A DNA stretch of 64,000 nt from CALRQJ02 sp943370285. GTDB taxonomy: Bacteria; Bacteroidota; Bacteroidia; Chitinophagales; Chitinophagaceae. The stretch spans positions 124,001 to 188,000 of the forward strand of contig CALRQJ020000004.1 in the NCBI GenBank assembly GCA_943370285.1, written 5' to 3'. Within the stretch, counting starts at the first letter, position 1. Every line of letters starts with the position of its first letter. Position numbers and translations under genes: made by a program. Shown here in pieces: positions 26,420-34,976 of this stretch. The notes beneath the pieces are model-generated. The model was not told the origin of the DNA, ran no database searches, and saw only the letters and a list, made by a program, of their open reading frames with translations.

Positions 26420-27907
26420 ATGAAACAATTACTTTATTGCTTTTTAATGTTGCTCGTTTCTTCGGCTGTTAAAGCAGAAAAAGTCTTCGACTTTAATGAT
26501 AATTGTAAATTGGCTTACAAAGAAATAACAAGTCTTCGTTTACAAAAAGGACAGCAACTCATCAATCAAGAAAGACTTCGCAATCCTGATAATTTAGTGG
26601 TGGAATTATTAGAAAGTAGTATCGATTTTTTTATACTTTTTTTAAATGAAGACCCTGCTGAGTATGCGGTTAAAAAAGTGCAGTTCGAAAAGCGATTGGC
26701 ATTGTTAGAGCAAGGGCCAAAAAAATCACCTTTTTATTTATATGGCAGGGCGTCGGTTCATTTGCAAAGGGCTTGTGTAAGAATCAAGTTTGGTGAAAAA
26801 TTCAACGCAAGTTTCGACTTTAAAAAAGGCTATAGTTTAGTAAAAGACAACAGCAAAGCGTTCCCGGATTTCAAACCCAATAACTTAGTTTTTGGTCCGC
26901 TAAAAGTAGGTATAGGAACTATCCCTTCGGGCTACCGTTGGGCAGTGAGTTTGTTTGGCATGAAAGGCTCGGTAACCGAGGGTATGCAAATGATGCGAAG
27001 CTTTATTGCAAGCAACGATCCTTGGGCCAAACTCATGTATAATGAAGCCGTATTTTATTATTGCTATCTGATGTTTTATGTAGAAAACAAACAAGAAGAG
27101 GCTTTGGCATTTATCAAAAATCAAAAGCTAGATGTCGTAAATAATCATCTCTTTACTTATATGGCAGGTAATCTTGGTATCAATGCCAAGCAAACAGAAT
27201 ATGCAAAAAATATCATCCTAAAAAGAAATACATCCCCCGAATATCTACAAACTACAGTGTGGGATTTTGAATTGGGTTTTGCCCATTTATATCACTTGGA
27301 AACACAGCAAGCCATTTTTTATTTTGAACGCTTTCTTAAAAATTTCAAGGGTAAATTTTATGTAAAAGATGTGTTGCTGAAATTAAGTTGGGCGTATTAT
27401 TTACAAGGCAATACAGCTAAAGCCGAAGAATTACGATTGCAGATTTTAAGTAAAGGCGGTGATATGTCTGATGCCGATCAAAAAGCCTATAAGGATGCTA
27501 AATCGGGCACCTGGCCAAATCCTTTATTGCTTAAAGCAAGATTATTGAACGATGGAGGTTACAATAAAGAAGCCTTAGCTGTATTGCATGGCAAGAGTGC
27601 TGCTGATTTTAATTCTGCTGCCGAAGGTTTAGAGTTTGTATACAGAGTGGCAAGAATATTTGATGATTTAGGTAGAGATGTAGAAGCAGTAGAACGATAT
27701 ACCGCAGCTATTAATTTAGGAAGAAATCGTACCGAATATTATGCTGCGAGGGCAGCTTTGCAAATTGGTTATATTTATGAGAAGAAGAATCAAAAAGCAA
27801 AGGCGTTAGAATATTACCAGTTATGCATTGATATGAAAGACCACGAATACGAGAACTCTTTAGAACAAAGGGCTAAAGGTGGTATTGCTCGATGCAAAGG
27901 CGAATAA
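26420..27907 (+). CDS. Exported TPR-like (helical repeat) protein
   Basis: A 495-residue protein. ATG 26420 is preferred to the adjacent TTG, giving MKQLLYCFLMLLVSSAVKAE as signal peptide. The rest is all-helical with TPR-like helix pairs, clearest toward the C-terminus (VAEIFEDLGR-like reading EFVYRVARIFDDLGRDVEAVERYTAAINLG, shown as region about 405-440, and AALQIGYIYEKKNQKAKALEYYQ). The N-terminal half has less regular repeats and a conserved-looking GTIPSGYRW turn. Likely a periplasmic scaffold. It precedes recN by 78 bases on the same strand but is not clearly linked to it in function. Confidence 0.8.
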   Translation: MKQLLYCFLMLLVSSAVKAEKVFDFNDNCKLAYKEITSLRLQKGQQLINQERLRNPDNLVVELLESSIDFFILFLNEDPAEYAVKKVQFEKRLALLEQGPKKSPFYLYGRASVHLQRACVRIKFGEKFNASFDFKKGYSLVKDNSKAFPDFKPNNLVFGPLKVGIGTIPSGYRWAVSLFGMKGSVTEGMQMMRSFIASNDPWAKLMYNEAVFYYCYLMFYVENKQEEALAFIKNQKLDVVNNHLFTYMAGNLGINAKQTEYAKNIILKRNTSPEYLQTTVWDFELGFAHLYHLETQQAIFYFERFLKNFKGKFYVKDVLLKLSWAYYLQGNTAKAEELRLQILSKGGDMSDADQKAYKDAKSGTWPNPLLLKARLLNDGGYNKEALAVLHGKSAADFNSAAEGLEFVYRVARIFDDLGRDVEAVERYTAAINLGRNRTEYYAARAALQIGYIYEKKNQKAKALEYYQLCIDMKDHEYENSLEQRAKGGIARCKGE

Positions 27908-27985
27908 CCACAACTAATTCCCAACTATACTGCCTTATTTATCAAATGCAACGTACATTAGCATTTTGCTAAAGGTTGTGTTATT

Positions 27986-29638
27986 ATGCTAAAAAAGCTA
28001 CACATACAGAACTATGCGATTATCGATGAAATTGAAATCGATTTTTCTGCAAAACTGAATATCATCACCGGTGAAACCGGTGCAGGTAAAAGTATCTTAA
28101 TGGGTGCTTTAAGTTTGATTTTAGGCGAAAGAGCCGATACAAGTGTGCTACGTAATAGCCAAAAAAAATGTTTTATTGAAGGCGTTTTTATCGTTAAGCA
28201 AAAAGCTTTAGTGCAAACTTTTTTGAACGATAACGAACTCGATGCTGATGATGAATTAGTGTTGCGAAGAGAAATTGCCGCCAATGGAAAAAGTCGAGCT
28301 TTTATTAATGACACACCGGCCACTTTACAACAAATTAAACAGCTAGCTTCTTTGTTAGTTGATTTACATCGACAGTTTGATACTTTAGAATTAGGTGATA
28401 CCAATTTTCAACGAGATGTGTTAGATGCACTAGCTAATCAAGTAGCAGCGGTACAATCTTATCATGTCATTTATCGGCAATGGCAACAAGCAAAAAAAAC
28501 ACTACAGCTACTACAACAACAAAAAACTGATTTTGATAAAGAATCCGGCTACAACCAATTTTTATTTGATGAATTGTATCAATTAGGACTGAAAGAAAAT
28601 GAATTAGAAGATGCAGAAGCTGAGCTTAAGTTGTTAAGCAATGCCGAGGGTATCAAAAACACATTGGAAAAGGTGTATGCCGATTTGAAAGAAGCTGAAT
28701 TACCGTTGGTACAACATGTAAAACAACTTTCTAATCAATTACAAACCTATTCAGATTATCATATTAGTATTCCAAACTTGGTGGAACGATTGAGAAGTGT
28801 ACAAATTGAGTTGCAAGATATAGCCGACGAAACAGAACAAATCAATCAATCCGTTCATTTCGATCAACAGCGTATTGATGAAATCAATGAAAAAATATCG
28901 CAAGGGTATAAGCTGTTGAAAAAGCATAGTGTTCAAACTACTAATCAATTATTAACCATTCAAGCTGAATTAGAAGAAAAACTGCAAGCTGTTTTACAAA
29001 TTGATGAAACGATTGTAGCACAACAGCAATTAGTGGATGCATTAATGCAGCAAGCAGCTACCATGGCAGGCTCCATATCAGCCGCTAGGCAGCAACAAAT
29101 TACTCTATTAGAAGAACAAGTAAATACGTTATTGGTACAAGTAGGTATGCCTAATGCAAGATTAAAAGTATCGTTACAAAAAGTTGAGTTAGATAGTTTT
29201 GGTTGTGATTCGATTGAGTTTTTATTCGACGCCAACAAGAGCAATAAATTCGAGCCTATACGTAAAGTGGCGAGTGGAGGTGAGTTAAGTAGATTAATGC
29301 TTTGTATCAAATCTTTAGTTGCCCAATCTGTTGATTTGCCTACTTTAATTTTTGATGAAATTGATACCGGAATTAGTGGAGAAGCTGCCAAGCAAGTTGG
29401 TATCATCATGAAACAGTTGGCCCAAAATTTACAGGTGATTGCTATAACCCATCAACCACAAATTGCAGGTAGGGCAGATGCTCATTTATTTGTGTATAAA
29501 GAAATTGTAAACGATAACGTTAAGACCAATGTTAGGCTGTTGAATCAAGATGAACGCATCACCACAATTGCTCAAATGTTAAGTGGAGAAAAGCCTACTG
29601 CCGCTGCATTGGCTAGTGCCAAAGAAATGATGAATTAA
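27986..29638 (+). CDS. recN: DNA repair protein RecN
   Basis: A 550-residue SMC-like ATPase that acts early in double-strand-break repair. Walker A is GETGAGKS at residues 29-36. The middle (about 155-370) is an antiparallel coiled coil rich in Gln and Leu. The C-terminal lobe has the signature GGELSRLML and Walker B LIFDEIDTGISGEAA, then the His switch AITHQPQIAG. Length and order are normal for RecN. A small membrane-protein gene begins 1 base after the stop. No SOS box is recognised. Confidence 0.96.
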   Translation: MLKKLHIQNYAIIDEIEIDFSAKLNIITGETGAGKSILMGALSLILGERADTSVLRNSQKKCFIEGVFIVKQKALVQTFLNDNELDADDELVLRREIAANGKSRAFINDTPATLQQIKQLASLLVDLHRQFDTLELGDTNFQRDVLDALANQVAAVQSYHVIYRQWQQAKKTLQLLQQQKTDFDKESGYNQFLFDELYQLGLKENELEDAEAELKLLSNAEGIKNTLEKVYADLKEAELPLVQHVKQLSNQLQTYSDYHISIPNLVERLRSVQIELQDIADETEQINQSVHFDQQRIDEINEKISQGYKLLKKHSVQTTNQLLTIQAELEEKLQAVLQIDETIVAQQQLVDALMQQAATMAGSISAARQQQITLLEEQVNTLLVQVGMPNARLKVSLQKVELDSFGCDSIEFLFDANKSNKFEPIRKVASGGELSRLMLCIKSLVAQSVDLPTLIFDEIDTGISGEAAKQVGIIMKQLAQNLQVIAITHQPQIAGRADAHLFVYKEIVNDNVKTNVRLLNQDERITTIAQMLSGEKPTAAALASAKEMMN

Positions 29639-29639
29639 T

Positions 29640-29855
29640 ATGCAGGCAGTACCACATTGGCAATGGTTAATGTTACTCTACTTTATTGTAGTTGCCATCC
29701 CGGTTTTATTGCTGCATAACTTTCTCAAAAAGCGATTACTGCTACACCGAAAACCAATCGCATTGTTATTGTATTTTATTGCTTTACCCACTATAGCTTT
29801 TGTTATGCATGTATTGGCCATATGGCTGTACTATAAATTCCTGTTTTTCTATTAA
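29640..29855 (+). CDS. Small two-helix membrane protein downstream of recN
   Basis: A 71-residue hydrophobic protein with two predicted membrane helices (about residues 9-28 and 41-66) separated by a basic loop (KKRLLLHRKP). It starts 1 base after the recN stop, which strongly suggests co-translation. I do not recognise a family. A coding function is supported only by the tight junction and clean hydrophobic pattern. Confidence 0.55.
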   Translation: MQAVPHWQWLMLLYFIVVAIPVLLLHNFLKKRLLLHRKPIALLLYFIALPTIAFVMHVLAIWLYYKFLFFY

Positions 29856-29905
29856 AAACTGAATAGCTATTTTTACCGCCACAATTCATTCCTAAACCAA
29901 TGTTT

Positions 29906-30721
29906 ATGTCTTACAATTTATTGAAAGGAAAAAGAGGAATCATATTTGGTGCTTTAAACGACCAGTCCATTGCCTGGAAAACAGCCCAACGCTGCTATGC
30001 CGAAGGAGCACAGATTGTATTAACCAATGCACCTATCGCTTTGCGTATGGGTGAAATCAATAAACTTGCTGCAGAATGTGGCAATGCTCCTGTTATTGGT
30101 GCAGATGTAACCAATATGGATGATTTGAAAAACTTGTTTGCTAAAAGTGTAGAACATTTTGGCGGTCCGGTAGATTTTGTACTGCACAGCATAGGCATGA
30201 GTTTGAACATTCGGAAAGGTTTTCATTATACTAATCTTAACCATGACTTTCAGCATAAAACACTCGATATTTCTGCCATGAGTTTGCACCGTGTGTTGCA
30301 AGTAGCTTATGAAATGGATGCCATTGCTGAATGGGGTAGTGTAGTAGGCCTTACTTATATTGCTGCGCAACGAGTATTCCCTGATTACAATGAAATGGCA
30401 GATGCTAAAGCATTGCTCGAAAGCATTGCCAGAAGTTTTGGTTATCACTATGGGGTTAAGAAAAAAGTACGTATCAATACCATTTCTCAATCACCAACTC
30501 GTACAACAGCCGGCAGTGGTGTAAAAGGATTTGATGGGTTTATTTCTTTTGCTGAAAAAATGAGTCCGCTTGGCAATGCCTCTGCCGATGATTGTGCGGC
30601 ATACTGTGTAAGTCTGTTTAGTGACTTGACCAAGATGGTGACCATGCAAAATCTCTTCCACGATGGTGGCTTTAGCTTCACCGGTGTAACTACCGAGGTG
30701 ATTGAGCAAATGGAGAAATAA
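29906..30721 (+). CDS. fabI: Enoyl-[acyl-carrier-protein] reductase (FabI-like SDR)
   Basis: A 271-residue short-chain reductase that reduces trans-2-enoyl-ACP with NAD(P)H in the last step of each fatty-acid elongation cycle. The FabI-type dinucleotide site reads GALNDQSIAW. The catalytic pair is Tyr-x6-Lys in YNEMADAK, preceded by VVGLTYIAAQRVFPD. The alternative ATG is 6 bases upstream at 29900. The sequence is FabI-like but departs from E. coli in several blocks, so a related SDR reductase is possible. acpP and fabF lie close by (31779-33362), which supports the assignment. Confidence 0.82.
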   Translation: MSYNLLKGKRGIIFGALNDQSIAWKTAQRCYAEGAQIVLTNAPIALRMGEINKLAAECGNAPVIGADVTNMDDLKNLFAKSVEHFGGPVDFVLHSIGMSLNIRKGFHYTNLNHDFQHKTLDISAMSLHRVLQVAYEMDAIAEWGSVVGLTYIAAQRVFPDYNEMADAKALLESIARSFGYHYGVKKKVRINTISQSPTRTTAGSGVKGFDGFISFAEKMSPLGNASADDCAAYCVSLFSDLTKMVTMQNLFHDGGFSFTGVTTEVIEQMEK

Positions 30722-30740
30722 AAAAATAAACCAAAATTGT

Positions 30741-31040
30741 ATGATTTTTTTAGAAACAAATCCCTTTTTAGATATTCCACCTAATTGGGTTGAGTATATA
30801 GGTTATACGGGGTCTTTGCTAACATCACTAACATTTATACCCCAGGTTTACAAGTCATGGAAATCGAAAAGTGTTGGGGATTTAAGTATATGGATGGTTT
30901 TAATTGTAATAACAAGCACTATTATTTGGTTAGTGTATGGCATAGCAATAAATAGTGGTCCAGTCATTTCAGCTAATTTAGTGGTGTTGGTACTTTCATT
31001 GCTTTTGCTTTATTTTAAACTCACCTTTAAAGAAAAATAA
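30741..31040 (+). CDS. SemiSWEET-type PQ-loop transporter
   Basis: A 99-residue protein with three predicted membrane helices, the size of one triple-helix bundle. The PQ motif is in LTFIPQVYKSWKSKS and a second turn reads IWLVYGIAINSGP. These are hallmarks of SemiSWEETs, which dimerise to move sugars. ATG 30741 is chosen because upstream starts would overlap the fabI stop and add a polar stretch. No sugar gene is adjacent, so substrate is unknown. Confidence 0.85.
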   Translation: MIFLETNPFLDIPPNWVEYIGYTGSLLTSLTFIPQVYKSWKSKSVGDLSIWMVLIVITSTIIWLVYGIAINSGPVISANLVVLVLSLLLLYFKLTFKEK

Positions 31041-31053
31041 AATCCTATCATAA

Positions 31054-31086
31054 AAAATCCCCGAAGGTTACACCAACGGGGATTTT
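31054..31086. terminator. Bidirectional terminator
   Basis: A perfect 10-bp stem (31054-31063 with 31077-31086) with A/T ends lies between the convergent SemiSWEET and GNAT genes. Confidence 0.82.
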
Positions 31087-31108
31087 ATTATTTAAATCAG
31101 GTAGTTAC

Positions 31109-31540
31109 CTAGCATAATTCTTTTTCCATCACATAATGTGGTAGCGTTACTTCTTCAAACTCGTCACTACAAACTTTGTAGCCCAATTTTTCGTAAAAAC
31201 CTACTGCCGTTTTTCGGGCATGCATAATCAATTTTTTGTATCCTCGGTCACGGGCAATATTTTCTGCAAAAATCATCAGTACTCTACCAACACCTTTACC
31301 TTGTAAGCCGGAGAGCACAGCCATTTGCCTCAATTTAACCGTTTTTTTATTTATTTCAGTTAATAAACAGCAACCTTCCATTCTATCATCATCAAAACAG
31401 CCAATCAAAATATCATCTTTCTCCTGAAGTAAATCTTCGGGTTTAAATTGAAGTCCTAAAGGCTTACGCATAATTTGGTAGCGTAAATCCACCATTTGTT
31501 GGTACTCTTTACTGCCGTAGTCTAATAATTTTATTGCCAT
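31109..31540 (-). CDS. GNAT-family N-acetyltransferase
   Basis: A 143-residue single-domain GNAT protein. The acetyl-CoA-binding motif A is visible as RQMAVLSGLQGKGVGRVLM, followed by the helix ENIARDRGYKKLIMHARKTAVGFYEKLGYKV, where the last part is the usual motif B. It probably acetylates a small amine or a protein N-terminus. Substrate unknown. It is transcribed divergently from acpP, sharing a 238-base intergenic region. Confidence 0.88.
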   Translation of the reverse strand: MAIKLLDYGSKEYQQMVDLRYQIMRKPLGLQFKPEDLLQEKDDILIGCFDDDRMEGCCLLTEINKKTVKLRQMAVLSGLQGKGVGRVLMIFAENIARDRGYKKLIMHARKTAVGFYEKLGYKVCSDEFEEVTLPHYVMEKELC

Positions 31541-31672
31541 AGCTTAAGGGGTTGAATTTTCAAGATAATCATCTTTGTTAAAAACTAACGGTCATTTGTT
31601 TTCAATTCAAAGTTATTGTTTAATTGTTTTGCATCCAATATGGTTTAAAATCGAATTTTATATCGGTTTTAG

Positions 31673-31703
31673 CACAAGTGTTTTCAGTGGTTTAACACTT
31701 GTG
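31673..31703. promoter_or_regulatory. Inverted repeat upstream of acpP (possible operator)
   Basis: A perfect 10-bp inverted repeat (cacaagtgtt at 31673-31682 with aacacttgtg at 31694-31703) with an 11-nt spacer lies 23 bases upstream of the acpP -33 element. No T-run follows on either strand, which argues against a terminator. It could be a dyad operator for acpP or for the divergent GNAT gene. Confidence 0.45.
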
Positions 31704-31725
31704 GAAACAAAAATGATATAAACCC

Positions 31726-31754
31726 TTGCTAATTTGACAAAAAGTATATTTTTG
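31726..31754 (+). promoter_or_regulatory. acpP promoter (Bacteroidota -33/-7 type)
   Basis: TTG at 31726-31728 and TATTTTTG at 31747-31754, with an 18-base spacer, fit the Bacteroidota consensus. The start codon is at 31779, leaving a short leader. Confidence 0.6.
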
Positions 31755-31778
31755 CGGCTGTAACTAAACTTTACAAAA

Positions 31779-32015
31779 ATGTCAGACATCGCAACAAGAG
31801 TTAAGAAAATCATAGTTGACAAATTAGGCGTAGATGAGGCAGAAGTAACAATCGAAGCTTCTTTTACTAATGACCTAGGTGCCGATTCTCTTGACACCGT
31901 AGAATTGATTATGGAATTTGAAAAGGAATTTAATATTTCTATTCCTGATGAGCAGGCTGAAACAATTACCACTGTAGGTCAGGCTGTAGCTTATTTAGAA
32001 GAGCATGCTAAATAA
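31779..32015 (+). CDS. acpP: Acyl carrier protein
   Basis: A 78-residue acidic four-helix protein. The phosphopantetheine attachment site is Ser37 in GADSLDTVE. It carries growing acyl chains for fatty-acid synthesis in the cytosol. The gene precedes fabF and rnc on the same strand, a very common order. A hairpin between acpP and fabF may lower downstream expression relative to ACP. Confidence 0.97.
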   Translation: MSDIATRVKKIIVDKLGVDEAEVTIEASFTNDLGADSLDTVELIMEFEKEFNISIPDEQAETITTVGQAVAYLEEHAK

Positions 32016-32048
32016 CGGATAACCAACCGTTAATGCAATTATCTTTGA

Positions 32049-32085
32049 ATCCGCCTTCTTAAGCTTTTTGCTTTCGAAGGCGGAT
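32049..32085 (+). terminator. Hairpin between acpP and fabF (possible attenuating terminator)
   Basis: A perfect 10-bp stem (32049-32058 with 32076-32085) has a 17-nt loop and only a short, interrupted T tract, so termination may be partial. The fabF start is 24 bases further on. Confidence 0.55.
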
Positions 32086-32108
32086 TTATCACTTAAAAGC
32101 AAGCCATT

Positions 32109-33362
32109 ATGGAACTAAAACGTGTTGTGGTTACCGGTGTTGGTGCCCTTACTCCGCTTGGAAATAATTTAAACGATTACTGGAACGGCTTGATCAATGG
32201 CGTATCGGGTGCTGACCATATCACTCAATTTGATGCTACAAAATTCAAAACCAGGTTTGCCTGCGAATTGAAAAATTTTGATGCCTATGAGCACCTCGAT
32301 CGGAAAGAGGCTCGTAAAATGGATCGCTTTACACAATTGGCACTAATTGCCAGTGACCAAGCAGTTGCTGATGCAGGCATTAATAAAGACAATGTAAATG
32401 TCGACCGTACCGGTGTCATCTTTGCAAGTGGTATTGGGGGATTAATTACTTTTCAAGAAGAAGTGGTGAATTTTGCTAAAGGAGATGGAACACCTCGTTT
32501 CAATCCTTTCTTTATCCCTAAAATGATTTTAGATATTGCCGCAGGACAAATTTCTATGCGTCATGGATTTAGAGGACCAAACTTTGCCGTTGTAAGTGCT
32601 TGTGCTTCTTCTACCAATGCTATTAATGAAGCGTTCATGTACATCCGTACCGGAAAATCAGATGTTATTGTAACCGGTGGTAGCGAGTCAGTTATTAGCG
32701 AAGCAGGAGTGGGAGGTTTTAACGCCATGAAAGCATTGAGTGAAAGAAACGATGACCCCAAAACCGCTAGTCGTCCTTACGATAATCAAAGAGATGGTTT
32801 TGTAATGGGAGAAGCTGCTGGTTGTTTAATTTTAGAAGAATTAGAACATGCACTAGCCCGTGGTGCAAAAATTTATTGTGAAATTGCCGGCGGTGGTGCC
32901 ACTGCCGATGCTCATCATATTACGGCGCCACATCCCGATGGTTTAGGTGCTAAAAATGTAATGTTGGCTGCGTTAGCAGATGCAGGAATGAAACCCGAGG
33001 ATATTGATTACATCAATACCCATGGTACTTCAACACCACTAGGTGATGGTGCCGAAGCCAAAGCAATCACAGAAGTTTTTGGCGAACATGCTTACAACCT
33101 TAACATTAGTTCTACTAAATCTATGACAGGCCACTGTTTGGGGGCTGCAGGTGTTGTGGAAGCCATTGCTTGTATTCAAAGTGTCATCCACGATATTGTA
33201 CCACCTACTATCAATCATTTTACTGACGACCCAACACTTGATCCTCGTTTAAACTTTACTTTTAATACCGCACAAAAACGTACTGTAAATGCGGCGCTAA
33301 GCAATACTTTTGGATTTGGTGGTCATAATGCCTGTGTGATTGTAAAAAAATATGTAGCTTGA
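32109..33362 (+). CDS. fabF: 3-oxoacyl-[acyl-carrier-protein] synthase II
   Basis: A 417-residue condensing enzyme that extends acyl-ACP with malonyl-ACP. The thiolase-fold catalytic triad is complete: Cys165 (VVSACASSTN), His305 (NTHGTSTPLGD) and His342 (STKSMTGHCLGAAG). Length is normal for FabF. The stop overlaps the TTG start of rnc, so the two are coupled. The block belongs to the conserved acpP-fabF-rnc arrangement. Confidence 0.97.
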   Translation: MELKRVVVTGVGALTPLGNNLNDYWNGLINGVSGADHITQFDATKFKTRFACELKNFDAYEHLDRKEARKMDRFTQLALIASDQAVADAGINKDNVNVDRTGVIFASGIGGLITFQEEVVNFAKGDGTPRFNPFFIPKMILDIAAGQISMRHGFRGPNFAVVSACASSTNAINEAFMYIRTGKSDVIVTGGSESVISEAGVGGFNAMKALSERNDDPKTASRPYDNQRDGFVMGEAAGCLILEELEHALARGAKIYCEIAGGGATADAHHITAPHPDGLGAKNVMLAALADAGMKPEDIDYINTHGTSTPLGDGAEAKAITEVFGEHAYNLNISSTKSMTGHCLGAAGVVEAIACIQSVIHDIVPPTINHFTDDPTLDPRLNFTFNTAQKRTVNAALSNTFGFGGHNACVIVKKYVA

Positions 33363-34084
33363 GTGCAGTGCAACAATTTGTAAGAAAGCTTTTTGGCAAA
33401 GCTTCTACCAACAAACAAAATTTCAATACTCAATTACGAAATATGCTGGGCTTTAAGCCCGGCAATATTGCTTTATATCAAACGGCACTCAGCCATCGTT
33501 CGGTAAAAGAAGGTGCCGATGAAAACAACGAACGCCTAGAATATCTTGGAGATGCAGTGCTTAGCGCTATTGTGGCTGATTATTTATTTAAAAAATATCC
33601 CTACAAAGGCGAAGGTTTTTTAACTGAAATGCGGAGTAAAATGGTGAACCGTCAGCAATTAAATGATGTGGCGGTTAAGATGGGGCTGAAAAGAATTACA
33701 CAATACAATCGCTTTGATGCGTCACTAAAATCCAGTCAAATTTTTGGCAATACATTAGAAGCCTTAGTTGGTGCGGTTTATTTAGATAAAGGTTATCGCA
33801 AAACCCAAGTTTGGGTTTCAAAACAAATGATTATACCACATTTGTTTGTTGATGATTTAGAAGCTATTGATATCAATTTGAAAAATCGCCTAATTGGCTG
33901 GGCTAGTAAAAATGGCAAAAATCTGCAATTTGAAACTATTGAGGAAAAGCTAGAAGGTAGTCGTCGCATTTTTACTATTGCAGCCATTGTAGATGGTGAA
34001 ATTATCGCTCAAGGAAAGGGTTATAACAAAAAAGACGCTAGTCAAATTGCTGCACAATTAGCCATAGAAAAGTTAGGCTTGTAA
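33359..34084 (+). CDS. rnc: Ribonuclease III
   Basis: A 241-residue double-strand-specific endoribonuclease used in rRNA processing. The RNase III signature NERLEYLGDAVLSAIVADYL is near residue 60. The C-terminal double-stranded-RNA-binding domain spans about 170-240 (VDGEIIAQGKGYNKKDASQIAAQLAIEKL, key GKGxNKKxAxxxAAxxA pattern). No ATG fits the N-terminus. TTG at 33359, overlapping the fabF stop, is the longest start, and GTG at 33368 is an alternative. Both are non-ATG. Confidence 0.95.
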   Translation: MSAVQQFVRKLFGKASTNKQNFNTQLRNMLGFKPGNIALYQTALSHRSVKEGADENNERLEYLGDAVLSAIVADYLFKKYPYKGEGFLTEMRSKMVNRQQLNDVAVKMGLKRITQYNRFDASLKSSQIFGNTLEALVGAVYLDKGYRKTQVWVSKQMIIPHLFVDDLEAIDINLKNRLIGWASKNGKNLQFETIEEKLEGSRRIFTIAAIVDGEIIAQGKGYNKKDASQIAAQLAIEKLGL

Positions 34085-34085
34085 T

Positions 34086-34931
34086 CTATTTAAACAAGAA
34101 TCTTCCGGGCAAAATATTGAATGTAAAATGATTACCACTAATCAGTTCACCATCCATTTGTCCTAATATTTCTTGTTCACAACTAACTGTAATTTTCATC
34201 GTTTGCTGATAACTAACAAATGGTAATGCTAAATGCTTTCCTTTTTCAATTACAGGTAAGTAACGAAGTCGTTGTAGAATGGGTAAGGCTTTACATAGCA
34301 TCATATCCAATAATCCATCATTAATTTTTGCTTTGGGTGTAATATAAAATCCACCACCGGTTCGGCTGGCATTATTTACAACTACCAACAAAAAATTGTC
34401 CTGGTATATCTGCTCACCAACGCTTATTGTAAATCGATATTCTTTGAACTTGAAAATGGTTTTTAGTACAATCCATAAATAACCCAAATGGCCACCTAAA
34501 AAACGAATGTTTTGCATAGACTGTAATACCATTCCATCAAAACCCAAGCCTACACTATTGACATACATTTGATCATTGCATTGAATGGCATCAATGGGGC
34601 GAGGCGTTGATGATAACATTTGTGCTGCCTGTTTAAACAAATCAATTTTTCCATATAACTGCCAATGAAAATCATTTCCCGTTCCGGCGGGAAAAACAGC
34701 CAGTGGTATTTGTGGCTGATAATAGTTAATAAAAAAATTCAATGTACCATCTCCACCTATTATCCAAGCCTCAGTAATATCGTTCAAGTCTATAGACCAG
34801 GGTTGATTAAACAATACGTAAGTTACTTTTTGTTGCTGTAACCATTGTGCTAATTGTTGTGCAATGGCCAAAGCGTTGCCTTTTCCGGCAGTTGAATTAG
34901 TAAACAAACCAATCGTTGGGGTAGCAGACAT
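34086..34931 (-). CDS. Diacylglycerol/lipid kinase family protein
   Basis: A 281-residue protein of the DagK catalytic family. Motifs are the nucleotide loop IGGDGTLNFFINYY near residue 70, LAVFPAGTGNDF near 90, and a C-terminal segment INDGLLDMMLCKAL typical of YegS/DgkB proteins. Such enzymes phosphorylate diacylglycerol, sphingoid or related lipids. ATG 34931 is chosen over the TTG two codons upstream. It converges with rnc, with only 1 base between the stops and no obvious terminator. Confidence 0.88.
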   Translation of the reverse strand: MSATPTIGLFTNSTAGKGNALAIAQQLAQWLQQQKVTYVLFNQPWSIDLNDITEAWIIGGDGTLNFFINYYQPQIPLAVFPAGTGNDFHWQLYGKIDLFKQAAQMLSSTPRPIDAIQCNDQMYVNSVGLGFDGMVLQSMQNIRFLGGHLGYLWIVLKTIFKFKEYRFTISVGEQIYQDNFLLVVVNNASRTGGGFYITPKAKINDGLLDMMLCKALPILQRLRYLPVIEKGKHLALPFVSYQQTMKITVSCEQEILGQMDGELISGNHFTFNILPGRFLFK

Positions 34932-34976
34932 TATCAATATTTAAACACTTGCATTTTGCAGCATTGAAAATAAGAA

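Noticed and set aside
28960..29409. Cys/Ser-rich open frame opposite recN
   Set aside because: It lies wholly within recN on the other strand and has no start signals or domain.
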